The notes: a model not told the origin generated them from the sequence alone. A DNA stretch of 64,000 nt from Tyto alba (GCF_018691265.1 NW_024881313.1:18841518-18905517), one strand, 5' to 3'; positions 1 through 14,100 are shown, counted from the first letter of the stretch. A program made the numbers and translations.

Positions 1-3000
1 TCAAAACCACCAGATGTACAGTGTTCCAAGATGATCATGAACTCAAGCGTAGTTTCTGAGATTGATTTTCTCCTGCCCTCCCTTTCCTAAACATAGATAC
101 CATATTTGCTGGTCTCCAGCCATCTGATATAATCCCTGATTTTATGAGCTTGTCAAGTCTTTTTCTACAATTCATTTTTTCAAAAAGTTGGAAAGGCTTT
201 TAGTATACCTTTATTGAAAATTGAGGACTTGTATTCATCAATCTTTAGGCCATACTAAGTCTATCTTTAGTCATTATCTCCTACTCTCAATGCATTACAG
301 CCAACTCCTTTTATTTTGTAATTATATGAATAATTTACTCTTGTTTTGTTTTTTTTTCCCATTTTCTTTGGCAGGTCTAACTCAGTTTCATTTTTTGGAG
401 AGTCTCATTCTATTTCAATACTTTTCTACACCTTAGTTTTCTTTATTGATCACTTCTTTCTTCCTTTGCTTATAGTCTTATTTCTTAGCCCCAGTATTTC
501 TCTTCAGGTCTGCAGTTAGTTCTGCAGCTGTTCTTTCCAAGCTTTTTACTTCTACGCTCGTATATATGTTTCAGACATTTCTGTCTCTGAGATGCAGAGA
601 AATCTGAACCCCCCCTCCCTTACATGACAGTTCGGATGCTCTTCAGTTATTTTGACATCTTTAACTAGTTCCCTCAGTTAAAATAACCCCTTTTGAAATG
701 GAGAATCTTAAATACAGACCTTTTTCACTATTGATAACATTAAACTGGGATGCTGGACATGACATACAAATGATGTTTTTTTGGGGAGGTAATATTAATT
801 GGCTGCAAACTCCCCATGGGAGAGAAAAGATAAGGCTAATGCCGAAACCCGACTCACCTCTGTCACTGTACCCCTGTGAATTCCCCTGTCCCCCTCACAC
901 AAGAGGCAGCAAAATAGCTGAGCAATAGGGGATGTTTCTGTAGCAGACATTCTGCATTTGTTGATGGATTTCTTCTTATCTTACCCGGTAGAAGCAAAGG
1001 TAAATTGTGGTACCAAATTTTAAGGAAATGAGGTATTTAGAGGATAACCTGATACAGGGAATGAATTCAGTTTACCCTGATGTTAGACATAACCCAGATC
1101 TCCTGAGGCAAAAGCCCTGATGGAACTAGCCTCATCACCATGCCTTGCACTTCAAATAAATGCATCCCTGAGAAGAACAAGTTCAAGTTAATGTTAAACA
1201 TGGATCACAAGCTGAGTGTCAAGGATGATCAGGCTCTAGAAAATATGATGTATGAGACAAGAACAAATGAACAAGGATTGTTTAACCCAGACAGTGAGGG
1301 AATAGATTACAACAGTCCTCAACACAAGTGCAGTGAAGAAGGGGGAAAGTTATGCAGGAGTAAATAGGAAAAGAAATAATGGACTTGAATTGCTGCAAGA
1401 ATGTTTTATCACACGTTAAAATATATATCTCATATGTGTGTACATAAAAACGGGTAAGAATGGATTGTCAAGGAAATCTGCAACACCTCCACTATTGGAG
1501 GTCTCTAGGAACAGACTAAACAGATTACACTAGCCTTTCTCATGAAGGACATGGTTATTGCTGATTTTGCTTTGGGTATGATGAACAGACCATATGAGCC
1601 CTGGGGCACCTTCCAGCTGTATAACCCTGTGGCAAAGACTGAAAGATCTAGGAAAGGTCTGGCCTTTCTTGCATTTGTTCATCCAACCTTTCTCTATACA
1701 CAGGCTCTCCACCAAAAAAGTATGTAGGTTACTGAAATAAATTCAGCTTTAACAAATGTAGCAATCTAGGTCTTAAACTTGACATCTCCTGCTTTGATAA
1801 GAAAACATAGTTTGGCAAAGGCCAAAACAAAGTTGCAAGAGCAACTCCATTTTATACATAGTACATAAATAGTTCTTTTTCACTTTGTATGGTACCAGCT
1901 GGAGCTCATTTCGTTTCCTAAAAACTGCAGAATTTATTATCTTTATCTTGGCAGATTACCATTTTGATATTGCTACTTGCTTCCCCTCCCTCAGTATTAT
2001 TCAGATGAAGGACAGGACTTTTCTTCTGATAAATTCCCCATCAGTACCTCTGTTCTTCCTCTCTCAATTCGTTTTCTGGGTAATTTTAGCTGGCCTTTCT
2101 AAAATGGCCTTCATTACTATTAATCTATGTCTTCTACAATATCTAATTACATACGGCTATCATACACATGAGTTTGTGTGAAAGCCTTTTATATTCAAAC
2201 TCTATAACCCGACCCTATAATTAGAGTGAGCAGATCGTTTGTTATCTCTGTCTGCCATTAGTTTTACTGTTACCCGTTCACTGACTTGCAGCAGTCACCG
2301 CGGCTGCTCCTCTCCAGGCTGCAGGCTGCGGCAGGACGGGGCCGGAGACTCCTGCCTGCATCACCCCTTCCCACAGCCTGGCTCATCCTGCCCTTCCGAC
2401 AGACAGGGAGATTGCAACCTGGCCTCCCCACAGCAAAACGAGGAGCAAAATAAGGAGGACCAGAACAGATACTTTTTCTTCACAGGTCTCCCCATGTTGC
2501 AGTATATTTGTGCCCTGCTTCTATTCAGAGCCTTATCACAGCAATGTTTCACAAAAATATTGCAATTTCTACATTTATGCATAGGGGTTTAATGAGATAG
2601 TAGTTTGGGGTTGGTAAAATGTTTTAATCTAAGGGCATTTTCTATAAAAGAATTGAAAAATACTTTTTGTGGAAAATGTTCACAATTTTTTTTTTTCTTT
2701 TTTTAGGAAAATATAAACATTAGTTTACTTTAAATGAGTTTTATTTTTAAGCTGTGAACAAGTTGAAAAAATCAGTCATGGATGCACTGGTAAGTGGGGA
2801 AGAGCCCAAAAGAATGATTGAGAAAAAATCAGAATAGAGGAACAAAAATGAAGAGAAACTTAGAAAATTCACACTTGTAAATAAGACATCCTTTTAATAC
2901 ACAGAAGACAACATTTAAGGTAGGAAAACTTTAACATTGTTACAATACACAAAATGGACGCTAAAAGGGTAAGTAATCAATTGTTCAGCATGGGGAAGGA

Positions 3001-6000
3001 TAAGAGGACATTGACTTAATCTGCAGCACAGAAGATTTAGGTTTGACTTTAGGAAAACCTCGATAATTATAACAATAGAAAATTACTGTTACAAGCTACT
3101 CAGAGAGATGGCAGAATTCCCAATGGAAAGTTTCGAGAGCACATTTCCAGAATGGCCTCGGTATGTTTAGTTCTGACTCTTTATGGAAAGATAACCCGAC
3201 ACAGCCTTGTGTTACTTTGAACTTCCCTATATAGTTTCAAGGAGACAAAAGGCAACCTGAGAAAATCTCTCTGAAATTTTAGTTTCAGGTCAAATTAAAA
3301 TATTTGGTTTTGGGTTTGTTTTTGTTTTTTCCTTATTAAAAGTTAAAATCTTGGAGAGTTTTTGTGAAAAACAGATGGTCTTTTTTATTTTTTTTTTTTC
3401 AGAAGTTTTAGTGACGATTCTCTTTCAAAACCTCTAATTACTTATTTTATTTCCAAGAGAAGAAAAAAATCAAACAACACTTTTAAAATTTCAGCATGAG
3501 AGCCATTTTACCCAGTTTGTAGATGGAGGTTTTTGGATTTTAATCTATTTTTTATATTTGAGCTTATTATATTAATACTATTTGAGCCTGGGAATGCACC
3601 ACACATTTTGACTGATCAGCGTGACAAAGTGCTTTTCTCTTAGTCCTAAAACTTACACTGCAGGAAGAAAGTCTCTAACAAATTGGATGTAGATGGCATC
3701 ATCTCTTCCAACTTGGCACCACCTCAACCAATTCAGAAGAGATGGTAAAATCCATCAGCATATGGAAAAAGGCAATTAGTTGGCCACCTAAAACGAATGG
3801 AGAGCTACCTCCTTCACAGCTGGAGGCACATGCTGCCATTATTTTAGAGATGATGGTGTTGGGTACCGTAGGGGGAGAGGTGAGAAAAATCAAACAAAAT
3901 TAGATCAATTCATGATTTCTTCTGCTCTCTGCAAAATAATTCCTGGGAATCGTAAGCAGCCTCCCCAGAGTGCAGGTTTTCAGATGCTGCGTGTGTTGCA
4001 GCTTGGCACTCGATGAGTGTATTCTTCCTCCTGGTGCCTGCTGACAGGTCTGGCCCTGCTACCATCTGGCTTGCAAAGTAATGAGACCAAATGAAATGGA
4101 GCTTGAAGAAATTAACATTCTTTCCTTAATCTATTAATAACTGAAAAGTGTTGATTTTGGTGACAGCTAGATACTTTATTGTGAAGCAGATTGGTTAATT
4201 AGAAGCATCGTAATGAAGGTTATATTGGATATGTGTATCCCTTCAGAAACACACATTTTTAATAAGGAGAGTTTGTTTTTTCTCACAGACTTAAACAGTC
4301 ATGAAAAATGCTATGTGTGAAAAAATCAACAAAATGAAAAAAAGACAGTTTTCTCCAACTCTCTGTTACTGTTTTTTACTATGCAAAAAGTCTATCTATT
4401 TTGAATATGGCTACCAGCTAAAAGCTGTCAGCATATGAGAGGAAGCATCAGGCACGTGCAGATCTCTGCACCACTATTAATTCACTTCATTTTCAGGGTC
4501 CTGAGGGCCATCTTCCCAGCCCGAATAAGCACACCACTTTACTTAATAAGGAAAAACATTCCCATTTACCTGACTTAAGTCCAGTCATGAGCATGTCATA
4601 GGTCCATTTTTGCGCTTCTACTGCTGACAAACACAAGACCCAGCTGATCCACAGGCATTTCTTAATTGTATTTAAAGCAGGTTCATATGGATTCAATCCA
4701 GTTCAGATTAAGTCTATAGGACCTTTGGACAAACTGGAAGAAGTAGAGGTTTTGCTCTATTTAATTAAATGTATTTTAAGCTGATCTAAAGCCACACTGG
4801 TGCAATTTTGAATTTAGCCATCGCCTTCTGGTAACTTGTTATTCTAGGAGTATCTTGTTCGCATGTCAAGGCTTTCAGATTGAGGAGCTGGCTGTTAAAA
4901 ATACCTTCCATTTTCCTGGCACAGTTATTAACTGGTACAAGTCGATGCTTGTAAAGCTGGTGGTTGTTATTTTAAATATCAGCCTTTAAGTAAATGTCTT
5001 CTCATTACCACTTTCCAAATGAGTAAGGTACTGTGACTGCAGGCACAACTGAGCAGTTCCAGAGTCTTCTGTGGACCCCTGGCATTGCCACCTCTGACAT
5101 TTTCCTGCCTGCTCCATCTTTGAACACTTTGTGGCAGTGTCAGCTGCCGGGGTTAACTTACTATCTGTGCAAAACAGCAGTTTTTCACTCCTGAGCCTTA
5201 AGCTCATGGTGCTGTAGTAACTCAAACGCCTCATTAAGATTCTCTGTTGTTCACCACAAGAGACATGCAGAAATTCAGACCACTCCTCATTTCTCGTCTA
5301 TCTCTCCACTGCAATGTTTCACCCCCTCAGACTCCACCTCTGTATGGGCTTTGCTCTGATTTCTGCTTCCACTGATGCTCCCCCACCACCTTCAGTCATT
5401 GCTTTCTCTCCGCTACTCACTCTTTCTCCTTCTCCCCCCAACCACTCCTCAGATTTTCAATTCCCCATCCTGCAAACCTTGTCAAAAAGCCAGGGGATGT
5501 TTTGTGGGGCTGTAGCAGCCCCCACCAAGCCCTGTGGGGGCACCGGGCACTGTCTCCCAGTGCGTCTGCAGCCGCCATCCCACTCTCATCATGCTCAGTC
5601 CCAGCACTTGGCTTCTCACCTTTCATCTCTGGCATAAAATGGGTCCAGGATTACTAATCAGAGGAATATATTTGCACTGCCTGCTCAGATTGGGTTCAAG
5701 CCTCTCTGGTGGCTCCTGTACCAGGTGGGCCAGTGGGTCCTGAAGAGGCAGCATGGGCCCAGGTCTGTTGAAGGCTGCTTCACCCTGGCAGTCCCTTCAC
5801 CCTCACACCGGCACAGGCCGCACCGCCCCTGCAAGGGTCTGGCCAGACTCTGGTCCCCTGCCATACACTGCCGCTGGCACTGGCGGGCTACAACAGCATC
5901 TGCCTGCTCAGCAAAAGCTTAGCACTGGCTTTGTTAAACAGCAGTCTGTGTTTAAGTAGGGGAAGCTTAGATTTTGTTTGCTACATTTGATCAGAGAACA

Positions 6001-6278
6001 ACTCCATGATTTTTGTGACATTTACCACAAAATCACCTGTTTCTTTTCCTGAATAGCTGTTTGCATCAATAAATTCAGATTTAGTATATGTAAATACTCT
6101 TTGATTTTGGAGGTGAACAAAATGCTCTTCAAGTTTGCAACTGTAGGTCTGCTGACTTGTGCAAAATGGCTGTAGTTTTCTTTGGGGTTCTTCTTTTCCT
6201 CCCACAGGGCCGCTGGCAGCTGAGTTGTACAGCTTCATGACACAAGGGCTCCCTGCTGATGTTAGGGGACTCTCTACA
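1..6278. other. Gene-free AT-rich stretch
   Basis: I see no supported gene in this stretch. Open frames are all short, none has a recognisable domain, and many overlap each other on opposite strands, as chance frames do. The base composition is AT-rich apart from a GC-richer patch at about 5.3-5.9 kb. Short T and A runs near 2.68 kb and 3.39 kb are simple sequence. Intronic or intergenic DNA is the most likely reading. Confidence 0.55.
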
Positions 6279-6794
6279 TAGAATCATAGAATGGTTTGGG
6301 TTGGAAGTGACCTTAAAGATCATCTAGTTCCAACCCCACTGCCATGGGCAGGGACACCTTCCACTAGACCAGGTTGCTCAAAGCCCCGACCAACCTGGCT
6401 TTGAACCCTGCCATGGAGGGGGTAGCCACAGCTTCTCTGGGCAACCTGTGCCAGTGCCTCAGCACCCTCACAGGAAATAATTTCTATCATATATCTAATC
6501 TAAATCTACCATCTTTCGGTTTAAAACTGTTACCTCTCACCCTACACTCCCTGATAGAGTCCTTTCCCATCCTTCCTGTAGACCCCCTTTAGGTACTGGA
6601 AGGCCACTGCAAGATCTCCTTGGAGCCGTCTCTTCTCCAGGCTGAACAACCCCAACTCTCTCAGCCTGACCTCATGGGGGATGGTGCTCCAGGTCCCTGA
6701 ACATCCAGCTCCCTGGCTTCCTCTGGACTCACTCCAACAGATCCATGTCCTTCTTCTGTTGGGGGCCCCAGAGCTGAACGCCGTACTCCTGGGT
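6279..6794 (-). mobile_element. CR1 LINE, 5'-truncated 3' end
   Basis: This is the 3' end of a chicken repeat 1 (CR1) non-LTR retrotransposon lying on the minus strand. The 3' terminus is at the left, where overlapping ATAGAAT/CATAGAAT units (6279-6294) are followed by the typical GGTTGGAAG-type segment. The right part corresponds to the end of the ORF2 reverse transcriptase frame (the ATCCATGTCC and GGCCCCAGAGCTG blocks near 6740-6776), after which similarity stops at about 6794. Severe 5' truncation is normal for CR1. The reading frame is broken by substitutions, so the copy is dead. Family assignment is from recalled consensus; the exact subfamily is not determined. Confidence 0.93.
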
Positions 6795-7009
6795 AACAGA
6801 CAACAAAGTATATTTGTTCTATAGTAATGATATCAAGTAGGTAGGAAATGGCAGTGGCACTATCATCAGAATGACAGAAAAATATGTATTTCTCTTTCCC
6901 ATCCTCTGAGCATTCCCATTTCATCCTCCATGTCTCTCCAGCTTCAGTGGGAAAATGTGGGGCCAGAACTATCAACTGGACATACCTGAAATTAGGCTCC
7001 TTTTAAAGA

Positions 7010-7117
7010 TTTTAGATACCTAAATAAAAGTATTGGCCTGATTTCCAGGAATGCTCAATCCCACTTAATTTACCTCTGCATTCCTGGAAGTTTGGTATCT
7101 TATTTAGATGTCTAAAA
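7010..7117. repeat. Ancient amniote palindromic repeat (decayed hairpin)
   Basis: Two arms, 7010-7054 and 7078-7117, are imperfect reverse complements separated by about 23 bases. The left arm runs TTTTAGATACCTAAATAA to CCAGGAATGC. The right arm runs GCATTCCTGG to ATTTAGATGTCTAAAA. The wording (a TTAGGTGCCTAAAT-like end and a GGCCTGATTTCCAG block) matches my recollection of a palindromic repeat abundant in turtles and crocodilians and present as old copies in birds. It is non-coding. The family name is not asserted; recognition is from memory plus the visible inverted structure. Confidence 0.6.
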
Positions 7118-7695
7118 GTGGATTTAGTTGTTTAATAATAATTTGTGTTTAAATACATTGTCCCAGAAATATCTCGCTTAGATATTAGATATACTACTAT
7201 TTCAGTATCTAAATAATAACAACAGAATTAAAGCCCAGAGTATTTTACTCCAAGTAGAGAATACATTCACATATGTACCATGGGGGTACACTATCTGGAA
7301 GAGAAATGCAGATTTCAAGAGAACATATTTGGAAGTGGACAGCTAAACTGTTCAGTAGAACAAAACTAGAGACAAAAGACCTGAAGTTTTGCATATATTT
7401 TGTTAATGTTCAGAAGACATCACAGCTCCATCAATGACCTCTGAAGAAGGATAATTCTTGTCTACAGGTGGAATTTAATTTCTGTATTTGAAGAGTATGC
7501 TTCATTTTTGAACAGAAGTTGGTGAGAACCTGAGGAAATGGAACTGGAGAACCTAGTCAGTGCTGATGAAAGAAAAGTAGGGAAAAGCAACTAGTTTTCA
7601 ACTCTACACTGGCTGTTTTTGTGTACTATGGTCTCCAGGAGACATAGTGTTGCCAGAAAAGGTCTGTGGGAGGAATCATCCATTTCCAACCTTCC

Positions 7696-7738
7696 TTTTT
7701 TTTTTTTTTTCTTTTTCTTTTTTTTTTTTTTTTTTTTT
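7696..7738. repeat. Poly(T) / T-rich tract
   Basis: This is a run of about 43 bases of T broken by two C residues. It ends in CCCCAG at 7739-7744, so on the plus strand it resembles a polypyrimidine tract plus AG acceptor. No exon-like frame follows. It may equally be the poly(A) relic of a minus-strand retrocopy or plain simple sequence. Confidence 0.85.
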
Positions 7739-8473
7739 CCCCAGTGCTATAGTTAAAATCCTATAAAACTGCCATTTGTTTTGGAGAGTTTTGCCTGATT
7801 GTGCTTCTGGTTGTCTTTTAAGCTGTGACTTACACCACTGGTGTCTTGGCAGAAGATGTTCCTTGTGATTTAGAGCAAGGTTAAAACTAAGCAAAGCCCA
7901 CCATAGGGTCTCAAAGCATAGTTCCAGAGAGTAGTTCCAGAGTGCTTACTCTCAGCTTTGCAGCAACTGTACACTTTGTGTAATATCGTGCATGTAATAC
8001 CTAATCCTGCAAGTGATACTCTAGGGAATAGTACCACTGACAACAGGCATCTGAGTTTAGTACCAGATTTGAAGACTGGCACACAGTCAATAATACAGTC
8101 CAGAACTGCTGCCCAGCAATCCTACAATACTAACAGCCACAGCTGAAGACTATCACGCACCCACCAGACATTCTACAATAACATGCCTGGGAGGTGTTCC
8201 TGCAATAGTCTTGATAGTCAGTGAAGAAGCAGAGAGAAAAAAAAAAGCAGCAGCTTCCAGATATAAAATATTTTGAGACTCCACTCAAGCTATTATAGCT
8301 GTGCTAAAACTGGCCTTGAAAATTTTAGACATGCTACTCATGGGCATGAAAAAACATTGTATCATATACTAAATTGAGTATTGTTGATGCATTCACAAAT
8401 ATCCCTGAAAAATTAGATAATTTAATGCAAAAAAATAAATAAATTAGTGAACACCGTTAAAGAATTACATGCA

Positions 8474-8487
8474 GTGCCATCTGTTGG
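8474..8487 (-). promoter_or_regulatory. Candidate CTCF-like site
   Basis: Read on the minus strand the 14 bases are CCAACAGATGGCAC. This departs from the vertebrate CTCF core CCASYAGRKGGCRS at one position. Single matches of this quality occur by chance in tens of kilobases, so this is only a candidate. Confidence 0.25.
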
Positions 8488-11004
8488 CTCTTTTGTTCTA
8501 CTTCTATTGAATCTTTGTACATCAGTTGAAGGTTACTGTTACTGTCTGAGTTGCATAAATCCAGTGTGAGTAAACAGAAATGATTTATTTTGTGAATTTC
8601 CAAGTTCGGAACTTGTGAACTACAGCATTTAGCCTTGTCACTGATTAATCTGTTTTATAAAGCATTTCATTAATCTTACTTCATTGTATAAATTACTAAT
8701 TTTAAAGGATTTGTTGCTATGTGTTTTCATAGTTCAATAAAAAATAAACAAGTTGAAGTGGAGAAGGATATGGAGCAGAAGGCCTGTGCCTTTGGGGACT
8801 GACACTAGTTATTAGACACATATCTTAAGGAATCTGAAATTCCTCCTGGCAGGTGTATCATAAACAGGGAGCTGCAACTTATGTTCTCATGGTGCTGAGG
8901 TACTTAGCTATTATAATTAAACTTACATTAAAAAAAAAAACCTCCTGCTGTTCCCCTCTCTTTCTGGAAAGGCTAGCAGTTTTATTCAAACAATTATGAC
9001 AGTATTTCTAACACCTCTGCATTGGTTTTCAGGATATGAAAACTCACATGCTCCTTTACATGGCCAGACTGCAAATCTAGCAGAGGGGGAAGGGAACACA
9101 GGAACAGGGAGCAGCGGGCAATGTTCCCCATCAGAGATGGGGATTGCTGGGAAGAGCAAGACAACGTCAGAAGTGATCTCTTCTTCTAGTTGTATTTTAA
9201 AATAAAGTAAAATAGTTACACAACTGTCTTGGTAAAAGGAAAAAGAAAATCCAAACAAGAAAACTACACAAGTACTACAAGGCCATAACTTTCCTCAGTT
9301 GGCCAAAGATCCACGTGCCATTGCTGTTCTCTATATTTAATTAATGACACAGGGGATGGCAAAGTCAAAGGTGAAGCTTCCCCAGGAAGTGTGACTGCTT
9401 TGATGTCTTCCCCCAGACAATTCCAGTCTCCAGTTTCAGGCACTCTCCCAGGCTGGTTTCCTCCCCAGAGTTCAGTCTCCCAAATTCCCGCTGACTCGAT
9501 CTTTTCACAGTCTGGTTCATACCTCATCAGTAAATTGCACCCTTTGCCACTCAGTCCCATTTTCCTTCCTTCACCTCTTCTCTTCGTCTCAGTTTTCACC
9601 TACCTGCAGGCTCCTAGTTTACACATATTATGATTGAAATTGTCAGGACATTTAGAAACTGTATTTTAATAAACCTCTACTGATCCTATGCCAAGTGAAT
9701 TTTCAAATTGCAATTTGGGCAAAAGTTTGACACATATGAACAGAGTTTTCTGGTTCCTCCATGCCCTGCTTTGGGCACTAGATTTTTTCAGCCCCCCAAA
9801 TGCATTAGCTTGTATGAGAAAGCCAGCTTTTCTGCAAACAGTTTTTGGCTGAATTCAATGAAAATGAATTTATTCTCCAAATAGGAAGACATAGGCAGAG
9901 AAGTTATGAACACTTACAGCTTTACAAAGTTATAAACTACCAAAAAGAGAGGCTAAAACGGGAATAGATACCAAAACTTAACTACAGTCAATGGTGGGAT
10001 CTTGTTTGTAATATGAACACATGCCTGAGTAGTATATAGCACCCTGTCCACCTGCTGCTTCAAGAGGTATTCAGGCTATGTCAGAAAATGCTAGCACTTC
10101 CAATTCTTTTCCAACCAAGCCTTCCAACTGTAAATTCCCAAAGTGCACAGAAATATTTATAACTAGCATTCATATTGCTAATTGAAATATTAGGAGGAGA
10201 TACCAGCTGCTTTGTGTATCAAAATACTGACATTCATTATTACTGGTTGGCAGAGACTTTGTGATTTTTTTTTATTTTTATATAATTTGGTGCTCATGAA
10301 AGCATACTAGCGGAGCATACTCACCATACTAGTGTAGGGAAACAGATATCTAAAGATGAACTCTAGTGTTATGCTCTACCCTTGCCTTTCTACGAGCTTT
10401 AACTGCAGATCCAACGCCTGGGCTTGGTTCACTGGAAAGGACTGGTATCATAATTTGACTTTTTCCAAATTCTCTTTCTCAGCTGTGCAGGAAGAGTGTA
10501 CCAGATATTTGAAAAGGTTTATGCTACCCATATGTTTAGATGTCCAGTTATATTAGCAAGAAGAATGAGAGAAATAGAAAAAGAGTAAAATCTTGGGCAG
10601 CCCTGAAAGATGTTGCTTTAAGGAAGCTTAACTCAGTCACTTTAGGGTGAAGATATGTTTATCCTACTCATTGCCAATTTGAAGTTACATGACATTTTCT
10701 TAATTGCATATTCAAATTATTAAGAAACACTACTGCTAGTGTTATGATCACAAGTGAAATTAATGTAGGGTCTCACTGCTTTTGGAATGTTACTACATGT
10801 ATAAAATTACATGTATAGTAAATAAAAAAATAATGGTCATTTTAGACATTTTGCATAATATAAGAACAGCAGGAACAATTTCAATATTCTCTTCACGAAA
10901 GCCTGCTAACAAGTATAATCCTACCTCTTGGAAAGACTGACTATATAATTGTTATCAATCTTGTAGCAGCAATCTTGCATAACTAGGAAGACCCATTACA
11001 ATTT

Positions 11005-11110
11005 AGATGTCCCTGTCTTAGGCACTGTACAAACAGAAGGAAAAAGTGGACTCATGGCAAACAGAGATGGAAACCTTAGTCTAAGACAAAGGTCAGTAGG
11101 TGGCAAGGTA
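11005..11110. repeat. Possible ancient amniote interspersed repeat fragment
   Basis: The string GGCACTGTACAAAC followed by a GTCTAAGACAAAGG block about 60 bases later has the order and spacing of a widespread old amniote repeat (GCTGTACAAACA ... AATCTAAGTATAAGACAA), as I remember it. The copy is very diverged and could be coincidence. Confidence 0.3.
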
Positions 11111-14100
11111 AAGAAAAATTATCATTTTCCATATAGTGTATATTAGAAGCTGAATTGTCCATTGCCATGACTACCATGCTGTGGTTTCAGGATTGATCTT
11201 ACCCTAGCAGTTTGTTAACTTTTCATTTTATCAATCCAGATATTTATGCTATGTATTCATCATAGTGGTGCCCAAGAGAGTTGAAGGCTCATCACAGCCT
11301 CAGTAGCCAGCTGTTGGATATATACATGGAGGAGCACCACACACTCAAAAAACAGATTTCACTCTCAACATCCTATTAGTATAACTTAACTGGCGATGGA
11401 CTCTCGCTCAAGTGTGACATTAGAGGGGGTATAAGATACTCATGGCTCAGCATCCCTTAGAAACAGGTGGAGGATTACCAGTTAACCCTCTTTTACTGAT
11501 TAACTAGCAAAAATCCAGTAAAACATGTAAAATAACCTAGTTATTTGGAGTCTTTGAAAGAAGAACTATCTTCCTCATTGTATCGAGATGAGGCACATAC
11601 TCGACACAGTGACTCTGATCCTGAGTTGCCTCCTGTTTTGCTATATTAGATCTTTGTGCTTTGTTTTTGGCATTACTTTCAATCAAATGACACGTGGGAA
11701 AGCAAAGGGGTCACAAAACTCCAGTGACACTGGGTTGAACTCTTCTGGTGGTGGGACTCACCACTCAGGCTCCTCTCCAGGGATCTGTGTAGATGGGCTC
11801 CATCACACCCTAGCTGAGTGCTAGAGCTGACTGGAATCTTTCAGCCACACAATTTGTTCTGAAAACTCTCATTTGTCAAAAATAGCACTTTGAGGGAAAG
11901 CATATTGTTTCACTGACGAAGATTTTTCAGAATTTAGATAGAATTTTGGACTGGAAATGAAGCTTTTCTCCCCAGAAATGGTCACTTAAGGCATAGAAAC
12001 CATGGTTATCTTCTCTGTTCTACCTGAAGTACATGGGGAATTTCAGCCTGCATTTCCCACTGGGTTGTTTAGCACCCTAAATGCTAGTAATTGGTTATTT
12101 CAGCCTGAGTTAGTTTACTGCTCTTCAATGTTTGGAATGTTTATTGTTTCATCCTGTTATGAAAGGGGTGTCTTTTTTTTGCAGACAGAACCTCTATGTA
12201 CTGCCAAGACTAACTGAGACCGTTCCTTTAAGGCAGGGATAGTGCACAGCATTGGTAGTAACCTCTGTCCAAGGCCACTGTAAGCCGCAAAACTTATGCA
12301 GAGACGTATAAAGATCTATAGCAACTCTAGATCCATCAATTGCAAATGAGCTATATACCTCAGTAGCCCTGGCCCAAGTGCTTGACTGGACAACCCGTTG
12401 CTGAATGTAAATGGCTTTCGTGCATTTGAAATCAAGACCTACACTTTATCTCCATTTGCAAAGACTTCTGCAAGTAGTTCCTGAAATCATGAATGCAATA
12501 CGACCATTCTTTCTGAAGACAGCAGCTTTGGTTGTCTTGTTACTTTATTCCCTCTCATCTTTTCTAGTTACCCTTAATTAATTAAAACCAGTGATTTGAA
12601 GATCAGAGACAAAATTCAGTAATCTTTTCACTGCTTTTTGAAACATCTGCATAGGCATTTTCACTTTCATTTAAGATGGTTTCATTTTTAATAAAATCTT
12701 GTCTGGAGAGTGAGGTTAGCAGACACTTAGCAAAACAGCAGCTTAACAGCTGGGGAAAGCAGATCATCAGCTGCCCTGTTGCTATAGAGTCTGTCTCTGG
12801 CTGTTTTGCTATTTGAGTATCATGCCTTCATATTATGCCTTTTAGGAATATTTCTAAGATAAGCATCCATCACACTGGATTAAATCAACTCCTGCCAGTT
12901 TTTTCTCACTATATGTAACTGCATGTTTTTAACTAACTATAAGGTATGTGAGTTCTGACAGCTTCTGAAATGGAAGAGAACAAGTTCCTTAGGGCTAGAG
13001 GCTAAGGATTTCATTCTGCAAAGAAATTAATGTCAGTGTAGTGCTACATTTTTGTACTTTTTGTTTCATCTTGCAATATCAAACTCCGCATCTCAATTCT
13101 ATAACCCAATTCATGTTAACTGGACCAAATAACTATATGGACACAGGACACTGCTTAAGCTTACATGCAGCTTATAGTTCAGATGTACATACAAAATGGA
13201 AAAAAAAAGTAGAACACAGAATAAGAAAATAACTTATAACTATGGAAAAATAAAACTAGGAACAGTCCTGAGATACGATCTTCTCTCTTCCTTCTCCCCC
13301 ACAGCAGGATCAGCTCTGCCTTTGTTATTTGCAGGAGCTGGGCTCATTGATCCCCAGATCCAGAGATGCCCTAGCCTGCATCCACTGCTTCCCACTGCCT
13401 CGCTGGGTCACTGCCATTATGAAATTTAACCTACTGTCTCACCTGAGCTTTGTGTTCAATGAGTTAAACTCATTGCTCTTTGCTTCTTTGGACAATAATT
13501 TACTCCTGTACGATAGTTCACTTGCTGCAAGAATAAATTCTCAGAAATCAACGATTTTAGGTTTATGACTTATCAGTCTAGATGCATGGAGCCCTCTCTA
13601 TAGCTCTAACGTGTGATTACATTTTCTGCCACAAGTTTGCTAGGGATGCTGCTTTTGCTAGGTTTGCAATGGCCCTTGTAGCCGCGTTGGTACTTGGTAG
13701 ATGCTGCCACTGCTGTGTTTTGCAATCACGTGTAGTTATTTTCAAAAACATCACTCCAACACTGAGAGTGCATCACCAATTACTCTGAATGGCAGTTCAC
13801 ACTCCCAACTGCACTGACTCAGTACTGTACCACTGTGCATTTCAGAATAATGTTTTTTTGCTGTTTCCTTCTGTGTTCTTTTTCATCCAGGCTGTTCTCC
13901 ACAGACCAGTGGCTGTTATAGAAACTTTTGCTCATATTGTGTTAATTCCAACCACTAACAAAAAAAATCTATTAAAAAAATCCATAGAAATCATATGTCT
14001 CCAGTAGGATAATATGGGTCTTGGAAGACCAAAGGAAATCTTTACCTTAAGAAGGTATGTTATAAGATTTATTTCAAGAGCATTAACATTATACATCTTG

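Larger units (their letters stand above)
7118..11004. other. Gene-free stretch with simple repeats
   Basis: No gene is supported here. The stretch contains a long T tract near 7.7 kb and small A runs (8.24, 8.93 kb). The opposing frames at 8986-9258 and 9264-9599 read through without any recognisable domain and are overlapped by plus-strand frames. Base composition is AT-rich with a slightly GC-richer interval at 9.0-9.6 kb. Confidence 0.5.

Noticed and set aside
7676..7894. Lys-rich minus-strand frame
   Set aside because: The Lys/Glu run is just the translation of the poly(T) tract.
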